DNA of 64,000 nt from Vibrio coralliilyticus ATCC BAA-450 (lineage in GTDB: Bacteria > Pseudomonadota > Gammaproteobacteria > Enterobacterales > Vibrionaceae). Below are positions 1 through 12,505 of this stretch, piece by piece. The notes beneath the pieces were generated by a model. That model did not search any database. It worked only from the letters and a program-made list of their open reading frames with translations, and was not told where the DNA came from. A program made the position numbers and the translations under genes. The stretch is taken from contig NZ_ACZN01000010.1 in assembly GCF_000176135.1 (NCBI RefSeq), positions 1 through 64,000 on the forward strand, given 5' to 3'. Within the stretch, counting starts at the first letter, position 1; each line of letters starts with the position of its first letter.

Positions 1-719
1 TCCTCCAGTTGATGTTACTCAACCTTTCAACCTGCCCATGGCTAGATCACCTGGTTTCGGGTCTATATCCAGCAACTCGACGCCCAGTTAAGACTCGATT
101 TCTCTACGGCTCCCCTAGATGGTTAACCTTGCTACTGAATATAAGTCGCTGACCCATTATACAAAAGGTACGCAGTCACACCACGAAGGTGCTCCTACTG
201 CTTGTACGTACACGGTTTCAGGTTCTATTTCACTCCCCTCACAGGGGTTCTTTTCGCCTTTCCCTCACGGTACTGGTTCACTATCGGTCAGTCAGTAGTA
301 TTTAGCCTTGGAGGATGGTCCCCCCATATTCAGACAGGATATCACGTGTCCCGCCCTACTCGATTTCACCTAAAATGCGCTGTCGGTTACGGGGCTATCA
401 CCCTGTATCGCAGAACTTTCCAGAACTTTCACCTGACGCATTATAGGCTTAAGGGCTAATCCAATTTCGCTCGCCGCTACTTTCGGAATCTCGGTTGATT
501 TCTTTTCCTCGGGGTACTTAGATGTTTCAGTTCCCCCGGTTCGCCTCATTACCCTATGTATTCAGGTAATGATACCTGCTTATGCAGGTGGGTTTCCCCA
601 TTCGGAAATCCCAGACTCAAATGACTTTTACTGTCTAATCTGGGCTTATCGCAAGTTAATACGTCCTTCATCGCCTCTGACTGCCAAGGCATCCACCGTG
701 TACGCTTAGTCACTTAACC
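1..719 (-). rRNA. rrl: 23S ribosomal RNA, 5' portion (partial)
   Basis: The reverse complement begins GGTTAAGtGACTAAGCG at 719, the conserved 5' end of gammaproteobacterial 23S rRNA. It continues with recognisable 5' domain sequence to the window edge, so only about the first 719 nt of roughly 2.9 kb are present. It is the third element of the minus-strand operon 16S, Glu, Lys, Val, 23S. Short reading frames inside it are accidental. Confidence 0.97.
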
Positions 720-1094
720 ATACAACCCCAAAGGGTCTTCTAGTCAAACAACCAAAGTTGTCTGCCATTATTTAAACATGATGCAGACTCGATTTTGCCG
801 GACTCAAATATCTTTTTACTTTACTTTTTTATAAAAAGTGAAAACAAAAAGCCAAGAACACTTGAATGTGTGTTGGTACCTAATTCAAAGAATTAGGATT
901 TGAGAACTTTTATTGAATAACAACGCATCTCAAAGAGATGGGGATTGTTGTTATTCGTCAGCTTTCCAAATTGTTAAAGAGCATGTTTCTTCACAAGGAA
1001 GTTACATTTTCTAAAGACTTTCAGCGGCAAAAATCCAACCACGTACGTATTACTGAAGTGGTTTGGAAATTTGAATCCAAAAATACTTAGAGAA
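720..1094 (-). other. rRNA spacer between tRNA-Val and 23S, with boxA
   Basis: This internal transcribed spacer of about 375 nt holds no gene. Read on the minus strand, 983-971 is TGCTCTTTAACAA, the boxA antitermination element found in enterobacterial rrn operons. Sequence next to the 23S 5' end should pair with the 23S 3' flank outside the window to form an RNase III processing stem; that partner cannot be seen here. Confidence 0.8.
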
Positions 1095-1170
1095 TGGTGG
1101 GCGATACCGGGCTCGAACCAGTGACCCCCTGCTTGTAAGGCAGGTGCTCTCCCAACTGAGCTAATCGCCC
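1095..1170 (-). tRNA. tRNA-Val(UAC)
   Basis: A 76-nt cloverleaf on the minus strand starts GGGCGATTAGCTCAG at 1170, has anticodon UAC in the CCTTACAAG loop and a GGTTCGAG T-loop, and ends in an encoded CCA. It is the last of three tRNAs in the 16S-23S spacer. Confidence 0.97.
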
Positions 1171-1200
1171 ACATAAGTTTTAATTCTTCGTGGAGAAGAA

Positions 1201-1276
1201 TGGTGGGTCGTGCAGGATTCGAACCTGCGACCAATTGATTAAAAGTCAACTGCTCTACCAACTGAGCTAACGACCC
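1201..1276 (-). tRNA. tRNA-Lys(UUU)
   Basis: A 76-nt cloverleaf on the minus strand starts GGGTCGTTAGCTCAG. The anticodon loop ACTTTTAAT gives UUU, the T-loop is GGTTCGAATCC, and CCA is encoded at the 3' end. It is the middle tRNA of the rrn spacer, only 2 nt from tRNA-Glu. Confidence 0.97.
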
Positions 1277-1278
1277 AA

Positions 1279-1354
1279 TGGTATCCCGTAGGGGAGTCGA
1301 ACCCCTGTTACCGCCGTGAAAGGGCGGTGTCCTAGGCCTCTAGACGAACGGGAC
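1279..1354 (-). tRNA. tRNA-Glu(UUC)
   Basis: A 76-nt cloverleaf on the minus strand starts GTCCCGTTCGTCTAG. The anticodon loop CCTTTCACG gives UUC, and the 3' CCA is encoded. It is the first tRNA after 16S in the transcript. The spacer order is Glu, Lys, Val. Confidence 0.97.
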
Positions 1355-1400
1355 ACTAAGTTGAAGATATTGGGATATCTTCGTTCTCTTAAACTACATA

Positions 1401-1424
1401 AACCATCAATCTGTGTGGACACTC
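1401..1424 (-). other. 16S 3'-flank arm of the RNase III processing stem
   Basis: The strand shown here nearly repeats the reverse complement of the 16S leader at 3140-3164 (shared core TCAATCTGTGTGG.CACTC). In the transcript the two flanks are therefore complementary and can pair to loop out 16S, the standard substrate for RNase III cleavage of pre-16S. Confidence 0.7.
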
Positions 1425-1443
1425 ACCGTGAGTAATCATCGTA

Positions 1444-2996
<1,553 letters not shown>

Positions 2997-3139
2997 AAGA
3001 TTTTGTTCGGCTCAATGAATACTGAACATTACATAAAGTAATGTTTGAATTGACTGTGCTGAATCCGAAGATTCAATGGTCACTTCGTATCATTGAAACC
3101 TAATTTGATACCGAAGTATCGAATTGGATTATCATCAAC

Positions 3140-3181
3140 GAGTGCCCACACAGATTGATAGGTTTATATTGTTAAAGAGCT
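3140..3181 (-). promoter_or_regulatory. rrn leader: processing-stem arm and boxA
   Basis: On the minus strand, 3181-3169 reads AGCTCTTTAACAA, a boxA NusB/S10 antitermination signal. It is followed at 3164-3140 by the sequence complementary to the 16S 3' flank at 1401-1424. The order boxA, stem arm, 16S matches known rrn leaders. Confidence 0.75.
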
Positions 3182-3213
3182 TTCGTTTTAAGCCTTACTC
3201 AAAACGGACGGCC

Positions 3214-3241
3214 ATTTTAGCGAGATAAAGTTTAGTGTCAA
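3214..3241 (-). promoter_or_regulatory. rrn P2 promoter
   Basis: On the minus strand there is a consensus -35 TTGACA (3241-3236), a 16-nt spacer and -10 TAAAAT (3219-3214), about 220 nt upstream of 16S. Its position downstream of a stronger promoter fits the tandem P1/P2 arrangement of rRNA operons. Confidence 0.75.
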
Positions 3242-3355
3242 CCACTTTTTTCAAACTTATTTTCAAGCGTTTCCACTTGGCTAATCGACCTTGCTAACTG
3301 AGTTTTATTGTTTCGAAACATAAGCTTCGAAGCGTTCCCGTGTCAGCGAGGGGGC

Positions 3356-3415
3356 ATTATAGAGATCGAAATAATCTTGGCAACCCCTTTTATGCATTTT
3401 TTTACGTTTTTTTGC
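3356..3415 (-). promoter_or_regulatory. rrn P1 promoter with UP element
   Basis: The minus strand carries -35 TTGCCA (3383-3378), a 16-nt spacer and a perfect -10 TATAAT (3361-3356). It is followed by a G+C-rich discriminator (GCCCCCTCG), typical of stringently controlled rRNA promoters. Upstream, 3415-3388 is A-tract rich on this strand, as expected of an UP element. Confidence 0.8.
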
Positions 3416-3462
3416 CTTTCGGTTAATATTTAAGCCCAAGCAGCCAAATTCCAACCTTATTT

Positions 3463-3990
3463 TCACAAATTGCTAAACTTTTGGGCAAATAAGGCGACTT
3501 TTTTCCAGTTGGTATATTCAACTTCTTTACTGGTGTCGGTCTCGCCGCCAGTCATACTCATGATGAACTTAATCATCACTTTATCGAACCAGTTATAGCG
3601 AGGGTAATAAAGCGCACCAGCAAACACACCTATCAGTTCCGGCTTCCAAGGCGATTTGACTAAGAACTTGCGGATGTAAGCACTGCCTTCCGGCGTATCT
3701 TTACCTTGGTCTTCTTTTCTGGCGGTTAAATTCACGCAGAAAAAACCGACCTTACCGGACTCCAGTTTCTCTTTGTGTCGCTCAATAAATTGATATAAGC
3801 GCTTGTTCAAATGCCCGTACCGTATTGAAGCACCGATCAACACTTTGTCGTATTGCTCGAAGTCGATGTGCTCTGCGCTGTGCAAATCGAGTGTTTCCAC
3901 AGTCAGGTGTGAAAGCTCTTGCTCAATATATCGAAGAATCTTTTTTGTCTGGCCTTCACGAGAAGAATAGAGAAATAGTGCTTTAGTCAC
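3463..3990 (-). CDS. hemG: menaquinone-dependent protoporphyrinogen IX dehydrogenase HemG
   Basis: HemG oxidises protoporphyrinogen IX to protoporphyrin IX in haem synthesis and passes electrons to the quinone pool. The 175-aa protein is a flavodoxin-fold member with the FMN phosphate-loop sequence YSSREGQTKK at residues 8-17, close to the family's usual length. The start is GTG at 3990, preceded by AAGGAG five bases upstream. It begins 9 nt after the trkH stop, so trkH-hemG is probably one transcript. The order yigZ-trkH-hemG-rrn is the same as in E. coli, which supports the call. Confidence 0.93.
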   Translation of the reverse strand: MTKALFLYSSREGQTKKILRYIEQELSHLTVETLDLHSAEHIDFEQYDKVLIGASIRYGHLNKRLYQFIERHKEKLESGKVGFFCVNLTARKEDQGKDTPEGSAYIRKFLVKSPWKPELIGVFAGALYYPRYNWFDKVMIKFIMSMTGGETDTSKEVEYTNWKKVALFAQKFSNL

Positions 3991-3999
3991 GAAAGCTCC

Positions 4000-5457
4000 T
4001 TAGCTTCGCCAAAAAGTCGGAGTTAGTAGAATCAATAAAGTAAAGATCTCAAGGCGCCCAAATAGCATAGAGACAATGAGTACCCATTTGGCCTTGTCAT
4101 TCACATCGCCGAAATGCAACGCCACCTCTCCTAAACCTGGCCCAAGGTTGTTGAGTGTTGCTGCCACAGCAGAGAAAGCGCTTAGCTCATCCATGCCTGT
4201 TGCAATCAAACCCAGCATACATACTACAAAAACCAGCGCGTAAGCGGAGAAAAAACCCCATACCGCATCGACCACACGTTGAGACAAGGCGGTCCCGCCA
4301 ACTTTGATGGTATAGACGGCTCTCGGGTGTACTAAACGCTTTAACTCACGCGCCCCTTGCAGGGTGAGCAACAAGATACGTATGACTTTCATACCGCCAC
4401 CCGTTGAACCCGCACAACCTCCTATAAAGGAAGAAAACAGTAACAATACAGGTAGAAATAGAGGCCACTCTGAAAAGCCAGTTGTCGTAAAGCCGGCTGT
4501 GGTTGAGATAGACACCGTCTGGAACAGCGCCTGATCGAACGCATCATAGACGGAATCGTAGGAATGGTGATTCAGCAGGATAAGGAAGCACACGACAAAG
4601 AGTAGTGCTTGTATAAAGATGAAAGCGCGAAACTCAGGGTCCTTCCAGTAGTATTTAGGATGGACACCACCGGATGCAAACGCGGCAAAGTGCAAAGAAT
4701 AGTTACATGCCGAGATTAACAAGAACACCACGGTAATCATGTTAATCGCATAGCTATCAAAGTAGCCCATACTAGCGTCATGGGTTGAGAAGCCACCAAT
4801 CGCGATGGTCGAAAAGCTATGGCCAATGGCGTCAAACGGCGTCATACCCGCCAACCAGAATGCCAAGGCACACGCGATCGTTAAGCTCAGATAGATGTAC
4901 CACAGCGCTTTCGCGGTTTCAGCAATTCGAGGCGTCATTTTACTGTCTTTAACTGGCCCAGGAATCTCAGCGCGATAAAGCTGCATACCACCAATGCCTA
5001 GTACGGGCAGAATTGCCACAGCAAGTACAATGATTCCCATCCCGCCGAACCATTGAAGAAACTGCCGATAGAAGAGCAAGGCTTTAGGCAACTCATCAAG
5101 GCCGACAATGACGGTAGCTCCCGTCGTCGTTAGAGCGGAGAACGATTCAAAAAAGGCATCGGTCACCGACACATTCGGGTTATCAGATAGTAAAAATGGG
5201 ATCGATCCGGCGCTGCCAATAACCGTCCAGAACAGAACTACGATCAGAAAACCATCGCGTGCTTTAAGTTCATGCTTGTGGCGACGATTGGGCCACCAGC
5301 AAATGGCACCACAGATAAACAGGACAAAGAAAGTCGTGACAAATGGCACACCCGCACCGTCACGATAGATTAACGCGACCAGCGCTGGAGCTAGCATTGA
5401 GACACTAAAAAGGGCGAGCAATAGCCCGACAATCCGAATAATTGAACGAAACTGCAT
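4000..5457 (-). CDS. trkH: Trk system potassium uptake protein TrkH
   Basis: TrkH is the inner-membrane K+ translocating subunit that works with the NAD-binding regulator TrkA, which is not in this window. The 485-aa length is normal. The four pore-loop filter segments are visible: TTTGAT near 110, IGGFSTHD near 220, TTAGFTTTG near 317 and NNLGPG near 435. Many hydrophobic helices run throughout. The ATG at 5457 matches the conserved family N-terminus, although no clear Shine-Dalgarno precedes it. It follows yigZ by 45 nt and precedes hemG by 9 nt. Confidence 0.95.
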   Translation of the reverse strand: MQFRSIIRIVGLLLALFSVSMLAPALVALIYRDGAGVPFVTTFFVLFICGAICWWPNRRHKHELKARDGFLIVVLFWTVIGSAGSIPFLLSDNPNVSVTDAFFESFSALTTTGATVIVGLDELPKALLFYRQFLQWFGGMGIIVLAVAILPVLGIGGMQLYRAEIPGPVKDSKMTPRIAETAKALWYIYLSLTIACALAFWLAGMTPFDAIGHSFSTIAIGGFSTHDASMGYFDSYAINMITVVFLLISACNYSLHFAAFASGGVHPKYYWKDPEFRAFIFIQALLFVVCFLILLNHHSYDSVYDAFDQALFQTVSISTTAGFTTTGFSEWPLFLPVLLLFSSFIGGCAGSTGGGMKVIRILLLTLQGARELKRLVHPRAVYTIKVGGTALSQRVVDAVWGFFSAYALVFVVCMLGLIATGMDELSAFSAVAATLNNLGPGLGEVALHFGDVNDKAKWVLIVSMLFGRLEIFTLLILLTPTFWRS

Positions 5458-5502
5458 GAATTGATGATTACTGAAGCTGAGCTTCCGACTTCCTGATTAT
5501 CT

Positions 5503-6126
5503 TTATTTTCCGTCTAAAGGGGTCACCAAGGCTTTGGCACCACTTTTATTGATTATGGTTTGGGTAAAGTCACTCACATAGCGAAGCTCGATTTCCACGA
5601 CCATCTTTACTTGTTCACTATAGTCAGTCTCCACTTCTTGCGCGCTAAATTGCGGCAGTAAGGCCTGAACAATAGCAATAAAGCCATAGTCTAACTCCAC
5701 TAATAGCTTTGTGGTTATTTTTTTCTCAATTGTTTGAAGAGACTTGAGCGCCTGCTGGACACCGCCGCCATACGCTTTTACTAAGCCACCCGTACCAAGT
5801 TTGATTCCACCAGAGTATCGGGTCACCACTGCAGTAATCTCGCCCACTCCAGAACCAGACAGTTGAGCCAAAATGGGTTTGCCTGCCGTCCCTGAAGGTT
5901 CGCCATCGTCACTGAATCCCCATTTCATAGAGTCTTCTGGCCGACCTGCTACGAATCCCCAGCAGTTATGCCTCGCATCTGAGTGCTGAGCTTTTACCTG
6001 CTCGACAAACGCCTTGGCAGCCTCTATCGAAGGGGTATGCGCTAGCTGAGTAATAAATACACTTTTCTTAATTTCTTCTTCAAATAGAGCAAGTTGAGCA
6101 GGAATAAGGTAGGGCTGGTCGTTCAT
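5503..6126 (-). CDS. yigZ: IMPACT family protein YigZ
   Basis: A 207-aa member of the UPF0029/IMPACT family. The conserved block DDGEPSGTAGKPIL lies near residues 75-88, followed by VVTRYSGGIKLGTGGLV. The C-terminal part resembles the ferredoxin-like second domain. Bacterial members are implicated in translation or RNA binding, but a biochemical role is not settled. It is the first gene of a probable yigZ-trkH-hemG unit and diverges from fadB across about 257 bp. Confidence 0.88.
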   Translation of the reverse strand: MNDQPYLIPAQLALFEEEIKKSVFITQLAHTPSIEAAKAFVEQVKAQHSDARHNCWGFVAGRPEDSMKWGFSDDGEPSGTAGKPILAQLSGSGVGEITAVVTRYSGGIKLGTGGLVKAYGGGVQQALKSLQTIEKKITTKLLVELDYGFIAIVQALLPQFSAQEVETDYSEQVKMVVEIELRYVSDFTQTIINKSGAKALVTPLDGK

Positions 6127-6241
6127 ACTATAGGGTCACTTTTTACTATCATGTCAGTTTATCATGCTCGCCTAATAAGAGCCCTTAAAAGATCGGCCAC
6201 AGCGCACAATGTTAAACACTTGTTTAAAAAATGTATTGAAT

Positions 6242-6286
6242 TTAATTCTGGCTGAGTCCACACTAAAATAACTGGTCTAACCAGAA
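6242..6286 (+). promoter_or_regulatory. fadBA promoter region with FadR operator
   Basis: AACTGGTCTAACCAGAA at 6270-6286 is a near-palindrome matching the FadR operator pattern (TGGTC-N-GACCA type). FadR represses fatty-acid degradation genes until long-chain acyl-CoA is present. Immediately upstream, TTAATT (6242-6247), 16 nt and TAAAAT (6264-6269) could be the -35/-10, which would place the operator over the transcription start. The promoter assignment is weaker than the operator. Confidence 0.65.
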
Positions 6287-6383
6287 TAAAAATAAAGCGA
6301 CATTTCTATATGCTGGCCCGCAAGCCGTGCGCTTGAGGCCGGTATACGCGCAATCCCAAGATTGTATGTCATGGAGATAGATA

Positions 6384-8555
6384 ATGATTTACCAAGCCGA
6401 AACCCTACAGGTAAAGGAATTACACGACGGTATCGCTGAGCTAAGTTTCTGCTCACCAAATTCTGTCAACAAGCTCGATCTAGCCACACTGGAATCACTC
6501 GATAAAGCTCTCGATGCACTGAATGCACATCAGGGTCTAAAAGGTCTATTACTGACTTCAGATAAAGATGCTTTCATTGTCGGCGCAGACATCACCGAAT
6601 TCTTAGGCCTATTTGCCAAAGAAGAAGCCGAACTCGATAAGTGGCTGCAGTTTGCTAACAGCATCTTCAATAAGCTTGAAGATTTGCCAGTACCAACCAT
6701 TTCTGTGCTGAAAGGCCATACTCTTGGCGGCGGATGTGAGTGTGTACTTGCTACTGACATGCGCATTGGTGACAAAACCACCAGCATTGGCTTACCAGAA
6801 ACTAAGCTCGGTATCATGCCAGGCTTTGGCGGCTGTGTACGCCTACCTCGCGTCATTGGTGCTGACAGTGCAATGGAAATCATCACACAAGGTAAAGCTT
6901 GCCGCGCAGACGAAGCACTAAAAATTGGCTTGCTAGACGCTGTTGTCGACAGTGAATCACTGTATGAATCAGCGCTAGCAACGCTCACACAAGCGATTAA
7001 TGAGAAGCTTGATTGGCAGCAGCGCCGTAAACAAAAAACCTCTGCACTTACCCTGAGTAAGTTAGAAGCGATGATGAGCTTCACGATGGCGAAAGGCCTA
7101 GTGGCACAAAAAGCAGGCCCACATTACCCTGCGCCAATGAAAGCGGTCATCGCCATCGAGGAAGGTTCACGCTTTGCACGTAACGAAGCCCTAGATATTG
7201 AACGTAAGTACTTCATCAAACTGGCTAAGTCCGAAGAAGCGAAAGCATTGGTTGGCCTTTTCCTTAACGACCAGTACATCAAAGGTATTGCCAAGAAAGC
7301 GGCAAAACACGCCAACAAACAGACTGCACGCGCTGCCGTGCTCGGCGCTGGCATTATGGGTGGCGGTATTGCTTACCAGTCAGCCCTGAAAGGCGTGCCG
7401 GTTATGATGAAAGACATCGCTCAGGCATCTTTAGACCTCGGTATGACAGAGGCATCCAAGCTGCTTAATAAGCGCTTGTCACGCGGCCGTATCGATGGAT
7501 TTAAGATGGCAGGTATTCTGGCATCAATTACTCCTAGCCTGCATTACGCGGGGATTGAAAATTCGGATGTGATTGTTGAAGCCGTGGTAGAAAACCCGAA
7601 AGTAAAAGCCGCGGTATTGAGTGAAGTAGAACAACAGGTCAGCGAAGATACTGTTATCACTTCCAATACTTCAACGATCCCAATTAACTTGCTGGCTAAG
7701 TCGCTTCAGCGCCCAGAAAATTTCTGTGGTATGCACTTCTTCAACCCCGTGCATCGTATGCCTCTCGTTGAGATCATCCGTGGTGAGCACACCTCCGATG
7801 AAACCATCAATCGCGTTGTTGCTTACGCCGCTAAGATGGGTAAATCGCCAATCGTCGTCAATGACTGCCCAGGCTTCTTCGTTAACCGCGTACTCTTCCC
7901 GTACTTTGGCGGTTTCAGCATGCTACTTCGTGATGGCGCGGACTTTACTAAAGTCGACAAAATCATGGAGCGCCAGTTTGGCTGGCCAATGGGCCCTGCT
8001 TACCTACTGGACGTGGTGGGTATTGATACCGCACACCACGCCCAGGAAGTCATGGCGCAAGGTTTCCCTGAGCGCATGGGTAAGTCATCTCGCGATGCGA
8101 TTGATGCTCTGTTCGACGTCAACAAATACGGCCAGAAGAATGGCAGCGGGTTCTATAGCTACAGCGTAGATAAACGCGGTAAACCGAAAAAAGCCTTTAG
8201 TGACAAGATTTTACCGATTTTGTCTGAGGTATGCAGCCAAGCTCAAGAGTTCGATGATCAGACCATCATTCAACGTATGATGATTCCAATGATCAACGAA
8301 GTCGTGCTGTGTTTGCAGGAAGGCATTATAGCTTCTCCACAGGAAGCTGACATGGCATTGGTATACGGTCTGGGCTTCCCTCCATTCCGTGGCGGTGTGT
8401 TCCGCTACCTAGATAGTGTGGGCATCGCTGAATTTGTTGCGATGGCAGAGCAGCACCAAGATCTTGGTGCTATGTATCAGGTTCCACAAATGCTGATTGA
8501 TATGGCTGCCAAAGGCGAAACCTTCTATGGCACTCAGCAACACGGTTCTATCTAA
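6384..8555 (+). CDS. fadB: fatty acid oxidation complex subunit alpha FadB
   Basis: This multifunctional beta-oxidation enzyme acts as enoyl-CoA hydratase, 3-hydroxyacyl-CoA dehydrogenase and isomerase, and forms a complex with FadA. At 723 aa it is full length. The N-terminal crotonase domain has the catalytic glutamates in GGGCE (E119) and LPETKLG (E139). The NAD-binding motif [10 protein letters not shown] begins near residue 316, and the dehydrogenase motif [14 protein letters not shown] lies near 450. The ATG at 6384 has GGAGA upstream. fadA follows 12 nt after the stop. A FadR-type operator at 6270-6286 suggests repression without fatty acids. Confidence 0.97.
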   Translation: MIYQAETLQVKELHDGIAELSFCSPNSVNKLDLATLESLDKALDALNAHQGLKGLLLTSDKDAFIVGADITEFLGLFAKEEAELDKWLQFANSIFNKLEDLPVPTISVLKGHTLGGGCECVLATDMRIGDKTTSIGLPETKLGIMPGFGGCVRLPRVIGADSAMEIITQGKACRADEALKIGLLDAVVDSESLYESALATLTQAINEKLDWQQRRKQKTSALTLSKLEAMMSFTMAKGLVAQKAGPHYPAPMKAVIAIEEGSRFARNEALDIERKYFIKLAKSEEAKALVGLFLNDQYIKGIAKKAAKHANKQTARAAVLGAGIMGGGIAYQSALKGVPVMMKDIAQASLDLGMTEASKLLNKRLSRGRIDGFKMAGILASITPSLHYAGIENSDVIVEAVVENPKVKAAVLSEVEQQVSEDTVITSNTSTIPINLLAKSLQRPENFCGMHFFNPVHRMPLVEIIRGEHTSDETINRVVAYAAKMGKSPIVVNDCPGFFVNRVLFPYFGGFSMLLRDGADFTKVDKIMERQFGWPMGPAYLLDVVGIDTAHHAQEVMAQGFPERMGKSSRDAIDALFDVNKYGQKNGSGFYSYSVDKRGKPKKAFSDKILPILSEVCSQAQEFDDQTIIQRMMIPMINEVVLCLQEGIIASPQEADMALVYGLGFPPFRGGVFRYLDSVGIAEFVAMAEQHQDLGAMYQVPQMLIDMAAKGETFYGTQQHGSI

Positions 8556-9743
<1,188 letters not shown>

Positions 9744-9762
9744 GCGCGTTGCTTAACATAAC

Positions 9763-9788
9763 AAAGGCCAGCAAATGCTGGCCTTTTT
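9763..9788 (+). terminator. fadBA terminator
   Basis: An 11-bp perfect stem, AAAGGCCAGCA / TGCTGGCCTTT, has a 2-nt loop and is followed by five T. It lies 20 nt after the fadA stop. The mirror strand also carries some T residues, so it may also end the convergent GGDEF gene. Confidence 0.85.
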
Positions 9789-9815
9789 ATTTACCTGAAT
9801 TTATTTACCTAAATT

Positions 9816-11492
9816 CTAAGCTGGGTTTTCTTCCAGCTCTACCACTTCTAGGCCGGGCTTCTTATGTGTCCGGTATTCGTCATAGTTTACGACTCGGCTT
9901 CGACCTAAATCTTTTGCCATATACAGAGCCTGATCAGCCATCTTGACTAGAGACTCCATATCTGAGGACGGCTTTGGATACGTTGAGACACCAATCGACA
10001 CACCAAGCTGACCCAAAGATAAGCCTTTATGTTCCAGGTGCAGTGAGCGCACTGCTTCACAAAGAGTATTGGCAAACTCAGTCGCCTGCTTCATATTCGA
10101 TTGCGGTAACAACACCGCCAGCTCTTCACCGCCTAAACGGCAGGCAATTTCATCATCCCCGACACTACGCTTCAGCAAGGCGCTGATTTCTTTGAGAACA
10201 AAGTCTCCAGCATCATGACCAAAGTTATCGTTAAAGCGTTTAAAGTGGTCTAAATCAAGCATCAACAATGACAGCGGCTGCTCTGACGTTGCCGAGTTCA
10301 TCGCATGCTCAGTCAGTTTTTGCTCGAAGAATCGACGATTAAACAGACCCGTTAATGGATCGCTCAATGCCTGAGAGCGCAATTTCTCTTGGAGACTCAA
10401 ATTCGCTAATGCTAAGCCTAAATGTTCAGCCACGCTGAATGCCAGCTGTTCAGTAATCTCATCGATCTCAACCTCACTCGAACCAAAATAGAGATGCATG
10501 ATACCTATGGTATTTCCGTGTGCCGTAAGTGGGATACATAGGGTTTGATTGTCTCCCACGTTTTCCATATGTTCACAAGATAAAGTGTGGAATTCATCAT
10601 TAGATTGATACACCCGCCCTTTGCGTAATGACCAGCACTCATCGGGAGCAAAGCTGCGACTACCTGGCCACTCTTCCCCCCAGTCTAGCTGAGTCACAAG
10701 CTGATTACGCGACGCACGCATCAGCGACACGCTACCATTCACATTGCCAAGAATTCTCGGTAGGACATCGGAGACTATTTTCTGCGCTTCAACCATGTTG
10801 TTGCAGGCGGCAAGCATATTGGCGAGCCGATGCATCAATTCAATCTCATTGGTACGCTGGCGAATTCGCTCATCTTGCTTAGTTTGTTCTTCTTCAACCC
10901 GTAGGTTGATTCGTCGATTGCTGAGATAGGAGGTACCGACCAAAAAGCCGATACTGAGTATGACCATAATCGTCAGAATGGTCATCAGCTCAAAAGTCAT
11001 CTGCTTTAAGTGGTACATAGGCGAAGACAAAACAATCACAAAGTCATTGCCATTGATGCTTTCTTTTTTCGAGTAGTAGATGCGATCCGTTGATGTCACC
11101 GTACTGAAGCGAACATCACTGCCTTCACCGGTTTCCAGCGCTTGCTGGAAATCAGGACGGTTAGCATGATTTTCTACTCGCGCTAACGCGTGATCGGATA
11201 AGTCAGTATCGGCGATAACCAAACCAGAAGGATCAATCACCTGAATGCGCATTTGCGTATTTGCTTGGGTCAGATCGCCAATGTAGTCATCAACATCTAA
11301 CTCAGGAGTGAACTTGGCGCTGTCTTCACGAATGACATAAATGACATCCGACATCAGCGAAATGAGGTGAGAACGTTCGCGCTCTATGACTAAACGTTCC
11401 AAGGTGATGTAAAAACCGTACAACCCAACCAGCATAGAAACCGACAAGGTCAAAATAGGCAGTACCTGCCATTTTTTGTCTACTATCCTCAA
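9816..11492 (-). CDS. membrane sensor with GAF and GGDEF domains (probable diguanylate cyclase)
   Basis: This protein likely makes cyclic di-GMP from GTP in response to a periplasmic or cytoplasmic signal. An N-terminal membrane helix is followed by an extracytoplasmic sensor of about 130 residues, a second helix near 165-185, a GAF-like domain near 225-365 and a C-terminal GGDEF domain. The active-site loop reads GGEEL, acceptable for catalysis. The RxxD inhibitory site five residues upstream is replaced by GDDE, so feedback inhibition by product may be absent. Start choice is uncertain: TTG at 11492 has AAGG nine bases upstream, while TTG at 11510 lacks a site. No named orthologue is recognised. 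Confidence 0.85.
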   Translation of the reverse strand: MRIVDKKWQVLPILTLSVSMLVGLYGFYITLERLVIERERSHLISLMSDVIYVIREDSAKFTPELDVDDYIGDLTQANTQMRIQVIDPSGLVIADTDLSDHALARVENHANRPDFQQALETGEGSDVRFSTVTSTDRIYYSKKESINGNDFVIVLSSPMYHLKQMTFELMTILTIMVILSIGFLVGTSYLSNRRINLRVEEEQTKQDERIRQRTNEIELMHRLANMLAACNNMVEAQKIVSDVLPRILGNVNGSVSLMRASRNQLVTQLDWGEEWPGSRSFAPDECWSLRKGRVYQSNDEFHTLSCEHMENVGDNQTLCIPLTAHGNTIGIMHLYFGSSEVEIDEITEQLAFSVAEHLGLALANLSLQEKLRSQALSDPLTGLFNRRFFEQKLTEHAMNSATSEQPLSLLMLDLDHFKRFNDNFGHDAGDFVLKEISALLKRSVGDDEIACRLGGEELAVLLPQSNMKQATEFANTLCEAVRSLHLEHKGLSLGQLGVSIGVSTYPKPSSDMESLVKMADQALYMAKDLGRSRVVNYDEYRTHKKPGLEVVELEENPA

Positions 11493-11587
11493 ACTGCAGT
11501 ACCTTAACAATTTACAGAATCATGTATTGGATAGTATCAAGCCGCTTGTAAATAACAATCTGCTAACATTAACAATTTGAATCTGGT

Positions 11588-12505
11588 TCAATTTGATGCA
11601 TAACGCAGCCAGTCGTTGTGTAACTTATCCCCGCTACCAAGGTAGTCCACCATCCACTGAATTAATTTGTGATTGTCATCTTTGCGCCAAACTAGGCAAC
11701 AACGGCTGATCGGCTTGTCATCTGGTAATAACTTCTCAACCAACTGACCTTCATGGATCAATGGCATCGCGATATGACGCGGCATATAGCCCACCCCAAC
11801 ACCATTTTTTAAGCACTCAATGGCACTATACCAGTTAGGCAGCAGCAAACGGCGCTGGTGAGGATAATGACCAGTGTGACGTTTGGGCAGCACATTAGAG
11901 GTATCATCAAGGCAGATCGCCGGAAACTGACTGACAAACTCTTCAGTCAGATTTTGCTGGCGTACACAAGCGTGGCTAGGTGAAGCGACAAATGCCCAAT
12001 CTAGGATTCCCATATCCCGGACTTCAAAATCTCCACCAACGGGAATCGCCGACGTCGCACCAATAACAATATCGGCTCTGCCCTGAGAGATGGCTTCCCA
12101 AGAACCGTTGAACACTTCCATATTGATCTGCAGCTCAGCATAAGGAAAGGTCTGATAAAAATCCTCTATTAATGGCTTGAGGCGCTCCAGTTTAACGACA
12201 TTATCTAAAGTCAGTTTGAGTGTTTTTTGCCAGCCATGCGCCGCACGCTTGGTTTGCGCTTTCACTTCTTCCATCTGTCGAAGCATTGCCCTTGCTTGTT
12301 CAAGAAACACTTCACCCGCGGGCGTCAGTTCCACCTTTCTGGGTAAACGACGAAACAGCACCACATCCAATTCCTGTTCCATTTGGCGAATACTGTAGCT
12401 GATGGCAGATGGTACTTTGTGCAAGACCTCCGCTGCCGCTGTAAAACTGCCTAGGCGAGCCACCGTATCCACCAGCTCTAACGAAGTTTGAGAAAATACA
12501 CTCAT
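11588..12505 (-). CDS. punR: LysR-family regulator PunR (purine transporter activator)
   Basis: A 305-aa LysR-type regulator with an N-terminal winged helix (FTAAAEVLHKVPSAISYSI near 22-40) and a substrate-binding domain. The sequence runs closely parallel to E. coli PunR (YdhB), for example EVFNGSWEAIS..RADIVIGATSAIPVGG. PunR activates the purine nucleoside importer punC. Here punC is divergently transcribed from the neighbouring 130-140 bp region, the usual LysR target arrangement. AAAGG lies upstream of the ATG. Confidence 0.82.
   Translation of the reverse strand: MSVFSQTSLELVDTVARLGSFTAAAEVLHKVPSAISYSIRQMEQELDVVLFRRLPRKVELTPAGEVFLEQARAMLRQMEEVKAQTKRAAHGWQKTLKLTLDNVVKLERLKPLIEDFYQTFPYAELQINMEVFNGSWEAISQGRADIVIGATSAIPVGGDFEVRDMGILDWAFVASPSHACVRQQNLTEEFVSQFPAICLDDTSNVLPKRHTGHYPHQRRLLLPNWYSAIECLKNGVGVGYMPRHIAMPLIHEGQLVEKLLPDDKPISRCCLVWRKDDNHKLIQWMVDYLGSGDKLHNDWLRYASN

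Noticed and set aside
7726..8169. 147-aa plus-strand frame within fadB
   Set aside because: Fully contained in the conserved fadB frame; codon periodicity belongs to fadB.
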